A stretch of 64,000 nt of DNA from the NCBI RefSeq assembly GCF_012912105.1, contig NZ_QMEA01000002.1:1-64000 (forward strand), written 5' to 3'. Below the pieces are notes generated by a model, which did not search any database, was not told the DNA's origin, and worked only from the letters and a program-made list of their open reading frames with translations. Each line of letters starts with the position of its first letter. Position 1 is the stretch's first letter. Made by a program: the position numbers and the translations under genes. The DNA is from Brasilonema sp. UFV-L1 (GTDB lineage Bacteria > Cyanobacteriota > Cyanobacteriia > Cyanobacteriales > Nostocaceae). Shown here in pieces: positions 9,277-18,548 of this stretch.

Positions 9277-10116
9277 ATGTTATTCGTTTTTATCGTTGTT
9301 ACCGGAGTCTTCATTTTTCTCCTTCTTTTGGAGAGAATCGTTCCCTTACGTTCTGTGAAACATTCACTCTTCAAACGCCTATTTATCAACTTTTGCGTTA
9401 CTGCTCTTGCTTTTGTTGCAAATGCGGCAATTGTACAACCTGCTGCCCAAATTGTAATGCAGTGGACTCAGCAGCAGTCCTTGGGATTGATTCACATCGT
9501 AGTACTACCCGCAGTGATTGAAAGTGCGATGTTCCCAAACAGAGTCGCCCAAGGGGTGATTGCCTTTTTGTTGATGGATCTCACATTTTACTATTGGCAT
9601 CGGGCTAACCATAGATTTCCATTATTATGGCGCTTCCACAATGTCCATCACATCGACCCAGATTTAGATGTTTCTACAGGATTTCGCTTTCACTTTGTCG
9701 AGATTGTTCTATCAGCAGGATTTCGTGTTCTTCAGGTTGCTTTGATTGGCGTATCAGTAGAAACTTACATCATTTACGAGTTAGTTTTTCAGATCAACAC
9801 GCTTTTTCACCATAGTAACGTCCGTCTTCCACTTGGAGTGGAACGCCTGCTAAACATGATATTGGTGACGCCGCGTATGCATAGTATTCATCATTCGCAG
9901 GTACAACAAGAAACCAACTCCAACTTTTCTGTTGTTTTTTCTTGGTGGGACAGACTACATCAAACACTGCATTTTAACTTTTTCCAGTCCGAGATTGACA
10001 TTGGTGTACCAGCCTACTCGTCTTTTGACGACAACCAGCTACAGCATATTTTGATTATGCCGTTTCAAAAACAACGAGATTACTGGCACAGACGTGACGA
10101 CACATCAGCTGTTTGA
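9277..10116 (+). CDS. Sterol desaturase / fatty acid hydroxylase family membrane protein
   Basis: This roughly 279-residue integral membrane protein has the di-iron histidine clusters HRANH, HNVHH and HSIHH of the FA_hydroxylase family, set between four or five hydrophobic segments. Family members hydroxylate or desaturate lipids, carotenoids or sterols with O2. The substrate cannot be told from sequence. ATG 9277 is preferred over an upstream in-frame TTG at 9268, although neither has a good ribosome site. A strong hairpin with a T-run follows at 10175. Confidence 0.85.
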   Translation: MLFVFIVVTGVFIFLLLLERIVPLRSVKHSLFKRLFINFCVTALAFVANAAIVQPAAQIVMQWTQQQSLGLIHIVVLPAVIESAMFPNRVAQGVIAFLLMDLTFYYWHRANHRFPLLWRFHNVHHIDPDLDVSTGFRFHFVEIVLSAGFRVLQVALIGVSVETYIIYELVFQINTLFHHSNVRLPLGVERLLNMILVTPRMHSIHHSQVQQETNSNFSVVFSWWDRLHQTLHFNFFQSEIDIGVPAYSSFDDNQLQHILIMPFQKQRDYWHRRDDTSAV

Positions 10117-10174
10117 GAAGGGCGATTCTACTAAAGGTGAATCAGCTTTGCATAATCCAGGACTCCTATGGCAC

Positions 10175-10256
10175 ATAAAATATCCAGCCGTTGCAAGCGC
10201 CTAAAACAGCGTGTTGCACACTCGATAACGAATACAGCTGGATATTTTATTTTTTG
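10175..10256. terminator. Large terminator hairpin between converging genes
   Basis: ATAAAATATCCAGC (10175-10188) pairs perfectly with GCTGGATATTTTAT (10237-10250), followed by TTTTTTGG. The 48-base loop can form an inner GCAA.CGC/GCG..TTGC helix. It would end the 9277 gene. The large structured loop is unusual for a plain terminator. Confidence 0.7.
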
Positions 10257-10285
10257 GGTATCCCTATGAACAATATTGTGAAGTA

Positions 10286-10425
10286 CCCGCCACCAAAACG
10301 GAGTACCGTTTATGGTGGGGGCTTCCAGTTTCATTCGTCGATGCCACGTTGGGGATCCCTATTGCTCAATTGTCGTTGCCCGTCTTATATCCCGCCGCTA
10401 AACGGAGTACCGTTATAGCGGGGGA
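10286..10425. repeat. Pair of related hairpins with conserved ACGGAGTACCGT tip
   Basis: Copies at 10286-10321 and 10391-10425 share the tip ACGGAGTACCGT and the outer CCCGCC...GGGGG. The stem differs between copies (CCACC/GGTGG against CCGCT/AGCGG) with pairing retained on both sides. About 70 bases separate them. Confidence 0.75.
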
Positions 10426-10563
10426 CTTACGACGAACCTGTTAAGGATGAGTGTAAATACATTTGTGCATGAGAAACACTATATTGATTGGCATCTAGTT
10501 TGACTCAACACAAAATTTACCTCATCCTTAAACATTGCTCAAACGATTGAGACAACAGTCTTC

Positions 10564-12459
10564 TCAACTAGCACTTGAATATTCATAGGCACCTATATCA
10601 ATACCAGCGCCTTGAGGTCGTTGTACACCATCCTTATCGGCCTGTGCATATTGACCGATTGCAGAGGAACCAGCATCAATTGCTGGCGATGCAGATGTAA
10701 GATGGAAATCATTGGCATTGGTGTTATTGTTTGGGTTCTGGTTATTACTTCCAATTTCACGTCCATAGAGGGTTTCATAGCCACTGAAGCTGACAAATCC
10801 AGCTGACTCGACCTTGGTGTTATTGTTAGCGCTCAGGTTATCAATTCCAGTTCCACCTTCATACAGGTTCTCATACTTGTTCGAGAACAAGTTATTTTCC
10901 AAAGTCAGATTGCCCGTATCTTCAATCAAGCCATTCCGGTAGGTACTATCAGTAAAGATATTGTTGCGAATCGCAATGTCAGTAGGTTTATAACCACCAG
11001 CCACATAACTCGAACCATCGACTTCAATGGCTTCGACATTATTAACAACGGTATTGTTGAAAATCTCCACGTCACGAACATTACTCATAACGCCAATTCC
11101 TCGACCAGAATTCACTCCTTGTAGTCCATTGCCATAAACAACGTTGTTGTAAACTCGGATATCAGAGACATCCCCTTGATTAGGCACTTCATCTGCAACC
11201 ACAATTCCATCACCAAAGTTGTCGGTGACCACATTGTTGTAGACGTCAACATTAAACGTGTTAGAACTGAAACCATCTACATAAATAGCAGGACCACCTT
11301 CATAGCCCTGATTTGTACCGGAAATCGTGGCTTGACCAGTTACATAGTTGCCATGAACAGAGCCATTTCGGGAACCAGTTTTAATGTCGATACCTTCGCG
11401 TGTACCCCCTTTAAGAGTGTTATTAGCTACCTCAAAACCATCAACACCCCAAATGCTTAGGGATTCTTGCGTTTTCAGTGGATCATCGCCTCTACCACCT
11501 TGCCATCTTGCATTGGCATTTTCAATAGTGTTGTTGAGCACCTTAATATTCTTACTGGTAACTTGCTCTTCTCCACCTCCGAAGTAAGTATCAGGCATAG
11601 CAATGATACCTGAGGAACCAGTGTTGTAGGTGTAATTGTTTTGAATTGTTATATCGCTGGCATCACGCATAGAGATTCCAGCCCAAGATGTGTCTTCAAT
11701 GCGGAAACCATCAATAACCCAATTGCTTTTACCTACAGACTGAATAACTCCTTCTCGGAAACCTCCATTGATAGGGTCAGGGTCACGCAATGTAACATCA
11801 CCATTGGCTTTGAGTATGATATCACCTGATTCGCTGTTACCAGATTTACCAAGAGTCACTAGCTCGCTGTAAGTACCTGGTTGAACCAAAACAGTGTCAC
11901 CTGCTTTGATAACAGAATTTTCTCCAACTGCGTAGTTAATGCTTTTCCAAGGTTTATCAATTGTACCTGGATTGTCATCACTACCATCTTGTGAAACATA
12001 GTACACAGTACCAGAGTTATTGGCTGATGGTGTTGAAGAAGAAACGGATGTGGGTGTCAATGAAGAACTAGGTGATGAAGATGTAGCACCAGAATTGGTC
12101 AGGTCTTCAGTGTTTCCATTAGAGTCACCAACTAGGGTATCCTGTCCTCCGGTCAGAGAGTCTCCATTGCTACTACTGAGATTATTGTTACCATTGTTAA
12201 CCAGACTTTGATCATCATTAGAGATACCAAGTACAGTACTGCTTCCGCTGCTACCATCTATCTGGCTGTTTTGCCCACTAAAGTTCTTGTTGGTCCAAGA
12301 ATCGATGGTGTCTTGTATACCTTTGGAAGTCCCACCACTATCTCCATTCACATTAAGAGTGGAATTTTGAGAGTTGCTGTTATTAGTGATGACATCAGAA
12401 ATTGGTTGAATTGAAGTATTGCTTTGAAGCGGCTGAGATTGACAGTCTGTAAAGTTCAT
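10564..12459 (-). CDS. Parallel beta-helix protein, surface or secreted type
   Basis: This 631-residue protein has an N-terminal 150 residues rich in Ser, Asn and Gly with no predicted fold. A DUF1565-like start (YYVSQDGSDDNPGT) follows, then a right-handed beta-helix with many PbH1 repeats (IQNN, VLNNTIENA, VYNNVV, IFNNTVVNN, LENNLF). It ends SPAIDAG...GIDIGAYEY, a motif frequent in bacterial surface adhesins and polysaccharide lyase-like proteins. There is no Sec or Tat signal, so export, if any, must use another route. No catalytic residues could be assigned. ATG 12459 is followed directly by coding sequence; the gene stands alone. Confidence 0.75.
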   Translation of the reverse strand: MNFTDCQSQPLQSNTSIQPISDVITNNSNSQNSTLNVNGDSGGTSKGIQDTIDSWTNKNFSGQNSQIDGSSGSSTVLGISNDDQSLVNNGNNNLSSSNGDSLTGGQDTLVGDSNGNTEDLTNSGATSSSPSSSLTPTSVSSSTPSANNSGTVYYVSQDGSDDNPGTIDKPWKSINYAVGENSVIKAGDTVLVQPGTYSELVTLGKSGNSESGDIILKANGDVTLRDPDPINGGFREGVIQSVGKSNWVIDGFRIEDTSWAGISMRDASDITIQNNYTYNTGSSGIIAMPDTYFGGGEEQVTSKNIKVLNNTIENANARWQGGRGDDPLKTQESLSIWGVDGFEVANNTLKGGTREGIDIKTGSRNGSVHGNYVTGQATISGTNQGYEGGPAIYVDGFSSNTFNVDVYNNVVTDNFGDGIVVADEVPNQGDVSDIRVYNNVVYGNGLQGVNSGRGIGVMSNVRDVEIFNNTVVNNVEAIEVDGSSYVAGGYKPTDIAIRNNIFTDSTYRNGLIEDTGNLTLENNLFSNKYENLYEGGTGIDNLSANNNTKVESAGFVSFSGYETLYGREIGSNNQNPNNNTNANDFHLTSASPAIDAGSSAIGQYAQADKDGVQRPQGAGIDIGAYEYSSAS

Positions 12460-13286
12460 GATTTTGCCTCCGTCAAGTTCTTCGTTAACGTCGTAACTGC
12501 AGATGACCCGAAGAAAGGAAGGACCCTGAATATCAAAGCAATTGAATTAAGCCCTAAAAGATTGTAGAGATTTCGCGCTTTACTGAAGCAACGCACATTA
12601 AATCTCAACCTTCAACAACAGAAACTTTTTCACTGTCATTGAAAGTTTATAGGGTAAGATAATTATCCGGCACGAGTTAGGTAAATGCTTCGCTCATTTT
12701 GGGCTTAGCCATCGTTCTTAAATTTGTTAAGAGACTTGGTCTAAGCAGCCTTAAAGTTGGGATGAATTTTTTTTCTTCGTACATTATATCAGGACTGACG
12801 CAACGGTCAAGCGACTAAGTGATTTTCTATGGCAACTGTATCTAAATTTTGAATTACTTTCCCAGTAAAGGTTTCATAAACTTACAAGCATCTATTAAAC
12901 TTTTATGCGTTGAAAACAAAAACTTTTGTCTCATAGGCATTTTAAATAGTTTTGTCTAATGAGTTAGAATTGACGCATTGACAGAAAACACAAAATATGA
13001 ATAATGAATTTTATGCTTTTAGGCTTGATTTTTCGATAATTTTTAGGCGATTGCAACTCATCAAAGGATAATTACCAAAAGCCTGAAATGACTGATTTTC
13101 GTTAGTGCATATAATAAAGAATTTGTACAGTGCGTAAATCCAATGAGTATTTGAATTAATGAGTATTTGAAATTGTGAATCACAACTTTCATCTTTAAAA
13201 TTCATCCAACAGTAGGTTTATATGCATTTGCTAACTGTTTTAAAGTTTCTGTTGTATCCAGAAACACCGTCTATGTTGGAGAATGC
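12460..13286. other. Gene-free region between divergent genes
   Basis: These 827 bases contain the promoters of the beta-helix gene and the GH31 gene by position. A diverged copy of the dispersed repeat (CAGGACTGACGCAACGGTCA) lies at about 12790-12809. No convincing coding frame is present. Confidence 0.55.
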
Positions 13287-15671
13287 ATGCCGCAATACTT
13301 TGGAAAACTGCCTACAACTGCCCAACCTTGGACAAGCATTGATAAAGTGCAAGCCGTACATTGGGATGAACGCACTATTCAAATTGAGTGTGGTGAGTCA
13401 CGCTTAGCCATCAGCGTGCTAGCACCAAACTTAATCCGAGTCAAGATGTCACCTCATGGCGAATTTATGCCTCGTCGTTCTTGGGCAGTCACATTGGATG
13501 ATACAGAATGGGCAGTTATACCCTTTAAGGTGAATGAAACCAACGAAATAGTAGAAATTGAAACAGAGCAAATACGTGTATGTATTCAGCGGCAAAATTG
13601 CCATGTGGCTTGCTTTGACAAAACTGGTCGTCCTTTTGCCCAAGATGCAGACATTGGTATGGGTTATCGTATGGGTGCAGTTTCTGCGTGGAAACGCATA
13701 GAAGCAGAAGAACATTTCTACGGCTTTGGGGAACGTACAGGCTTTCTTGACAAACTCAGCGAAGTCAAAACAAATTGGACGGTTGATGCCTTAGATTACG
13801 GTTCACTCACTGATGAGATGTACCTAGCAATTCCATTTTTTATAGCCTTGCGTCCTGATTTGGCTTACGGTATTTTCTTTAATACAACTTTCTGGAGTCA
13901 GTTTGACATAGGCGCAGAAAAACCAGGTTTGTGGAAAATGGAAACTCGCGGTGGTGAGTTGGACTATTACATTATTTATGGTCCAGAACCTGCAAAAATT
14001 CTCCACACCTACACTCAGCTTACGGGTAGAATGTCATTACCACCAAAATGGGCGCTTGGCTACCATCAATGTCGTTGGAGTTATGACTCAGAAATCGTTG
14101 TGCAACAGCTGGCGCAGGAATTTCGAGAACGCCGCATTCCTTGTGACGTCATCCACCTTGATATTGATTATATGCGGGGCTATCGCGTATTTACCTGGAA
14201 TCACAAGCGTTTTCCAAACCCTGCAAAACTGATAACTGATTTGGCACAGGCCGGCTTTAAATCAGTAACAATGATTGACTCAGGCGTTAAGTACGATCCA
14301 GAAGCCGACTATCACGTTTTTGATCAAGGCATAGAAAACGACTATTTCGTACGTCACGCCAATGGACAATTATTTCACGGCTATGTATGGCCAGAAAAAT
14401 CTGTTTTTCCTGATTTTCTGCGTTCTGATGTGCGTCAATGGTGGGGTGACTTGCAAAAAAGCCTCACAGAAATTGGCATTGCAGGAATTTGGAATGATAT
14501 GAATGAGCCAGCTATAGACGATCGCCCCTTTGGAGATGGTGGCAATAAAATTTGGTTTCCCTTAGATGCACCGCAGGGAGGAGGGGGAGAAAACAATTCA
14601 AAATTAGGAGTCTCTCCCTCATCCTCTTCGTCTGAAGAAAGAACGACTCATGCGGAAGTGCATAATTTATATGGTTTGTCAATGGTGAAAGCATCTGCAC
14701 AAGGTTTACAACGACTGCGCCCAAATCAGCGTTCTTTTGTGCTGACACGTTCTGGTTTTGCAGGAGTGCAGCGTTGGTCGTCGGTGTGGATGGGCGATAA
14801 TCAGTCATTGTGGGAACATCTAGAAATGTCTTTGCCTATGCTATGCAACATGGGACTTTCTGGTGTGGCATTTGTGGGCTGCGATATTGGCGGATTTGCT
14901 GGTAACGCCACCGCTGAATTATTTGCTCGGTGGATGCAGGTTGGAATGCTCTACCCCTTCATGCGTGGTCACTCAGCAATGACTACAGCTCGTCATGAAC
15001 CTTGGGCTTTTGGAGAGCGTACAGAGAACATATGTCGAGAATACATCAACCTACGTTACCAGTTACTGCCATACATTTACAGCCTCTTCTGGGAAGCTGC
15101 AACCACAGGAGCGCCTATTTTAAGACCATTACTTTACCATTTTCCTAACGATCCTAAAACATATACGCTTTACGACCAATTGCTACTTGGTCCTTTCCTC
15201 ATGGCTGCACCAATTTACCGTCCAGGAATTGAGTATCGTGCTGTTTACTTACCTGCAGGTACTTGGTATGACTGGTGGACTGGGGAATCTTACTGTGGTC
15301 CAGTTCATATCCTTGCCCATGCTCCATTAGAAAAAATGCCTCTTTATATACGTGCTGGCGCGATTATCCCCATGCAATCTGTGATGCAATATGTTGATGA
15401 ACATCCACTTGAGCAGCTAAGCCTACGTGTTTTCTCTGGTACTGGTGAATTTACACTTTACGAAGACGATGGATGTACATTTGAGTACCAAAAGGGTGCA
15501 TTTGCAAGTGTAAATTATCGTGTCTCGGTGAGTGGAGAAGAAACAATTGTGGAAATTGGAGCGCGAGACGGAGGATGGACACCATCACCTCGTAAAGTGA
15601 TTGTTGAACTTGTGGGAGTTGGCGAACAGCAGTTTCAAGACGATGGGAAACCACGTACTTTGAAGTTTTGA
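13287..15671 (+). CDS. Glycoside hydrolase family 31 (alpha-glucosidase-like)
   Basis: This 794-residue protein has the GH31 layout: N-terminal beta-sandwich, (beta/alpha)8 barrel and C-terminal beta domains. The catalytic nucleophile is Asp404 in GIWNDMNEPA. HLDIDYM and a later SGFAGVQRWSSVWMGDN block also match the family. It should release glucose or a related sugar from alpha-glycosides in the cytoplasm; no signal peptide is present. An in-frame low-complexity insert (GGGGENNSKL...SSSSSEERTT, about residues 430-456) follows the active site. GGAG sits just before the ATG. surE follows 43 bases later on the same strand. Confidence 0.9.
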   Translation: MPQYFGKLPTTAQPWTSIDKVQAVHWDERTIQIECGESRLAISVLAPNLIRVKMSPHGEFMPRRSWAVTLDDTEWAVIPFKVNETNEIVEIETEQIRVCIQRQNCHVACFDKTGRPFAQDADIGMGYRMGAVSAWKRIEAEEHFYGFGERTGFLDKLSEVKTNWTVDALDYGSLTDEMYLAIPFFIALRPDLAYGIFFNTTFWSQFDIGAEKPGLWKMETRGGELDYYIIYGPEPAKILHTYTQLTGRMSLPPKWALGYHQCRWSYDSEIVVQQLAQEFRERRIPCDVIHLDIDYMRGYRVFTWNHKRFPNPAKLITDLAQAGFKSVTMIDSGVKYDPEADYHVFDQGIENDYFVRHANGQLFHGYVWPEKSVFPDFLRSDVRQWWGDLQKSLTEIGIAGIWNDMNEPAIDDRPFGDGGNKIWFPLDAPQGGGGENNSKLGVSPSSSSSEERTTHAEVHNLYGLSMVKASAQGLQRLRPNQRSFVLTRSGFAGVQRWSSVWMGDNQSLWEHLEMSLPMLCNMGLSGVAFVGCDIGGFAGNATAELFARWMQVGMLYPFMRGHSAMTTARHEPWAFGERTENICREYINLRYQLLPYIYSLFWEAATTGAPILRPLLYHFPNDPKTYTLYDQLLLGPFLMAAPIYRPGIEYRAVYLPAGTWYDWWTGESYCGPVHILAHAPLEKMPLYIRAGAIIPMQSVMQYVDEHPLEQLSLRVFSGTGEFTLYEDDGCTFEYQKGAFASVNYRVSVSGEETIVEIGARDGGWTPSPRKVIVELVGVGEQQFQDDGKPRTLKF

Positions 15672-15714
15672 GCGTTAAAAGCCTAAACTGTATTTAGCCA
15701 TAACAACACAATCT

Positions 15715-16395
15715 ATGACCTTGATTCTCACAAATGATGATGGAATAGACGCTCCTGGTCTTCAAGCGCTCCGCAAAGCTGTTAATGGTAAAGAAATAAT
15801 TATTGCTGCTCCCAAAGATCATTTGTCTGGTTGTGGACATCAAGTCACTACAACTCGACCAATTCATGTCCATCGTCGTTCTGAGAACGAGTATGCGATC
15901 GCAGGGACTCCGGCCGATTGCGTCAGAATTGCTTCAACACATATTTGCCGAAATATCCAATTTGTGCTGTCCGGGGTTAATGCTGGGGGCAATATGGGAG
16001 TGGATGCTTACATTTCTGGTACTGTCGCCGCCGTGCGGGAAGCAGCAATGCACGGTATTCCTGGAATTGCAGTTTCTCACTATCGTAAAAAGAAGCTGAA
16101 TGTAGATTGGGATGTACTAGCACGCTGGACGAGTTCTGTTTTAGCTGATTTAGTGAATCGTCCCCTCGAACCGGGAAGTTTTTGGAACGTAAATTTGCCT
16201 CATCTGCTTCCGGAAGAACCAGATCCAGAAGTTGTGTTTTGCCAGCCTTGTACTAAACCTTTGCCCGTCAACTACCGCATTGAGGGCAATGATTTTTATT
16301 ACGAGGGTGAATATGCTAAGCGCGATCGTACTCCTGGCAGTGATGTTGAGATCTGTTTTTCTGGGAAAATAGCTGTCACTAAACTGAGGGTTTAA
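15715..16395 (+). CDS. surE: 5'/3'-nucleotidase SurE
   Basis: This 226-residue protein carries the SurE N-terminal metal site NDDGIDAPG (Asp8, Asp9), then AAPKDHLSGCGH and SGVNAGGNMG. It ends with the KRDRTPGSDVE region that precedes the last helix. SurE removes phosphate from nucleoside 5' or 3' monophosphates in a metal-dependent way and is linked to stationary-phase and stress survival. It lies 43 bases after the GH31 gene, so the two may be co-transcribed. Confidence 0.93.
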   Translation: MTLILTNDDGIDAPGLQALRKAVNGKEIIIAAPKDHLSGCGHQVTTTRPIHVHRRSENEYAIAGTPADCVRIASTHICRNIQFVLSGVNAGGNMGVDAYISGTVAAVREAAMHGIPGIAVSHYRKKKLNVDWDVLARWTSSVLADLVNRPLEPGSFWNVNLPHLLPEEPDPEVVFCQPCTKPLPVNYRIEGNDFYYEGEYAKRDRTPGSDVEICFSGKIAVTKLRV

Positions 16396-16419
16396 AACAG
16401 TACAAACTGACTAAACTTG

Positions 16420-16444
16420 GTGTCAGAGTCTAAATCTCTGACAC
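16420..16444. terminator. Hairpin after surE
   Basis: GTGTCAGAG and CTCTGACAC form a perfect 9-bp stem around TCTAAAT. There is no direct T-run, although CTTTTT follows about 10 bases later. It lies between converging genes. Confidence 0.6.
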
Positions 16445-16588
16445 TTAACACACTTTTTAAGCAAGAAATCAAAACAATGTTATCTACCTACAGGCATATT
16501 TTGAATTGAAGCTATAACCCAGTAGGAAGTATCAGCAAGGCGGATTTTGTCGGATAATCACTGAATCATCAAATTATTAATGACTTCC

Positions 16589-17266
16589 TCAAAAAGCCCC
16601 AACTCGACCAAAAATGATGAAAAATGTTTTCACAATCAGTAACAGGTCGTACATTGGATGCCATTTCTTCTGGTATTGCAAATCTAAGTCTACAACTTGC
16701 TCAAAATTTTTGACGTAAGAACGACCATTAATTTGCCACTCGCCTGTCAAACCTGGTTTAACATTTAAGCGTTGCCAGTGACGTTGGTTATAATGACACA
16801 CTTCATCCTTTGTTGGTGGACGTGTCCCGACTAAACTCATTTCACCTACGAGAACATTCCAAAACTGTGGGAGTTCATCCAAACTTGTGCTTCTTAAGAA
16901 GCGACCAACCCTAGTCACTCGGAAATCGTTTTTATTTTTAAAAATTAATCCATCAGCTTCATTCTCCACCAAAGACTTCAACTTCTCCGCATCTGAAACC
17001 ATAGAGCGGAACTTACGGATACAAAAAGAACGCCCGTATAAACCGTATCGTTCTTGTGTGAAGAAAATTGGACCTGGACTGTCGATTATAATTGCTATTG
17101 CGATTGGCACAAATACAATCGATAAAATAAGTAACCCTACTAAGCTCCCCACAATGTCTAAAAATCGTTTTAACCTGGAATTTATTGACGGGTGAGGAGT
17201 TAGTTGGAATTCCCAATTATCAGCAGTTACACCTTCAACAATTGTTGCGCAGGATATCTGATACAT
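16589..17266 (-). CDS. Exopolysaccharide sugar-phosphate transferase (bacterial sugar transferase family)
   Basis: This 225-residue protein has one membrane helix (IVGSLVGLLILSIVFVPIAI) and the cytosolic Bac_transf domain: SPGPIFFTQERYG, FxIxKFRSM, RVTRVGRFLRSTSLDELPQFWNV and MSLVGTRPP, ending KPGLTGEWQINGRS. Such enzymes load the first sugar-1-phosphate onto undecaprenyl phosphate to begin exopolysaccharide. It is the short form without the extra N-terminal membrane helices. No other polysaccharide genes adjoin it. Start ATG 17266. Confidence 0.9.
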   Translation of the reverse strand: MYQISCATIVEGVTADNWEFQLTPHPSINSRLKRFLDIVGSLVGLLILSIVFVPIAIAIIIDSPGPIFFTQERYGLYGRSFCIRKFRSMVSDAEKLKSLVENEADGLIFKNKNDFRVTRVGRFLRSTSLDELPQFWNVLVGEMSLVGTRPPTKDEVCHYNQRHWQRLNVKPGLTGEWQINGRSYVKNFEQVVDLDLQYQKKWHPMYDLLLIVKTFFIIFGRVGAF

Positions 17267-17955
17267 TGTTAAGCCAATTATATTTAATAGAGAGAATATG
17301 ATTATGTAACGATAATTCGACTATAGACCTAGCTCACCACAAGGAAACTGAGTCTAACCGTAGATTTACTCAATCTTCATCAAGATTCTTGGGATCATGA
17401 TTTTTTATAAATTTCAGTTAAAGCAAAATAAATATCTCTTATGCAAGATGGAAAATCGTTAGAAACATCAATGTCAAAGGTAATTGTGCTAACGTCTCCT
17501 ACTAACTAAGTGCGTTAGCTAAAAACTTAAACTCATATTTCAAATGTGCAAAACTCAGACAAAGTATATCCTCCTAAAGACTTAATTTTACTCAAAAGTC
17601 AGTGGATGCTTCGTCTTGCAGGATATGCCCAGAAGTGAAAGTTGTCACAAAAGTCGAGAGTTACCATCCTCAAGGGAACAATAGCTTTATCTGTGAGTAA
17701 ACGCTTTGTCAAAGGGAAAAATATGAAGGAAAGAATTTTTTGAAAGAAATGGTTTTCTGTTATGACATTAAGCTTCTCTTAGGTGTCCTTCAATACCACT
17801 GAGACGTTCTGAACCAAGGCGTCCATACCAGTGTCTTGATAAAAATCGCACATAATCTTTAAAAGACGGTTGGTGTTTAGATCTACTTATTATTCACTCA
17901 CTCGAAAATCAACACCAAATTGGCTGTCATATTATCTTAAATGGGGGTGTAAAAA
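17267..17955. other. Gene-free region between divergent genes
   Basis: These 689 bases have no coding frame. TTGGTGTT near 17868 has its complement AACACCAA about 40 bases later, a possible regulatory inverted repeat before the coiled-coil gene. Otherwise nothing is recognised. Confidence 0.5.
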
Positions 17956-18255
17956 ATGGTCGTAGCAGGAGTCGAAGCGAAAGTGAGTCGATTAGAATCA
18001 ATTGTTGAACAAATTGGGGAAGCAGTACTTGCTACCACTGAAACAATAGAACGACTTGCTGACAGAGTAGATACTCTGAGTGCTCAAATACAAGAACAAG
18101 GAAAACAGTTACAACAGCAAGGATATCAGATTCTGGCACTGTGTGATGCCGTACAAACTCTTGCTGAAACTCAAGATGATTCTTTGCAAAAGCTCACTCA
18201 ACTTACACAGACTTTGGATCGCTTGATGGCATTGAGTGAAGAATCATCTAAGTAA
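17956..18255 (+). CDS. Small coiled-coil protein of unknown function
   Basis: This 99-residue, Gln/Leu-rich protein is helical throughout, with heptad-like spacing (VSRLESIVEQIGEAV, TIERLADRVDTLSAQI, LQKLTQLTQTLDRLM). It has no membrane segment or enzyme motif. Similar small coiled-coil proteins are frequent in cyanobacteria. The ATG is preceded by GGGGGTGT. Its neighbours face the other way, so it is a single-gene unit. Confidence 0.65.
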   Translation: MVVAGVEAKVSRLESIVEQIGEAVLATTETIERLADRVDTLSAQIQEQGKQLQQQGYQILALCDAVQTLAETQDDSLQKLTQLTQTLDRLMALSEESSK

Positions 18256-18322
18256 AATAGTGTACAGTAGAAACCGTGAAGAAATACAGTAGAAACTGTA
18301 AATAAAGTGTAAAGTCATAAGT

Positions 18323-18335
18323 CAGGACTTACGCA
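18323..18335 (+). repeat. Partial copy of the dispersed 20-bp repeat
   Basis: CAGGACTTACGCA matches the first 13 bases of the repeat at 131-150, then diverges. Confidence 0.6.
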
Positions 18336-18479
18336 CGCGTTATTAAAAACGGTTTTCAATTGTGTCTAATACAGTAAAAATGTTCCGGCGGAAGATTTTT
18401 ACACATCGGGTGGACATTTGATTTGACTGAGAATCGCTATATTCATGAGAAAACTCTGACGAATGATTCATATAAAACT

Positions 18480-18516
18480 CCCCATCCTTAGATATCAGGT
18501 AGGGTGGGGATTTTTG
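18480..18516 (-). terminator. Terminator of the ABC exporter gene
   Basis: CCCCATCCTT and AGGGTGGGG pair with one bulge around GATATCAGGT. The plus strand continues ATTTTTG and the minus strand AGTTTTATA, so it could act in both directions. Confidence 0.65.
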
Positions 18517-18548
18517 ATGAAAGGAAATCAATTTATGAAGCCTAACAA

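Noticed and set aside
13011-13205. 64-codon reverse frame in the spacer before the GH31 gene
   Set aside because: AT-rich composition, no ribosome site and no recognisable motif.
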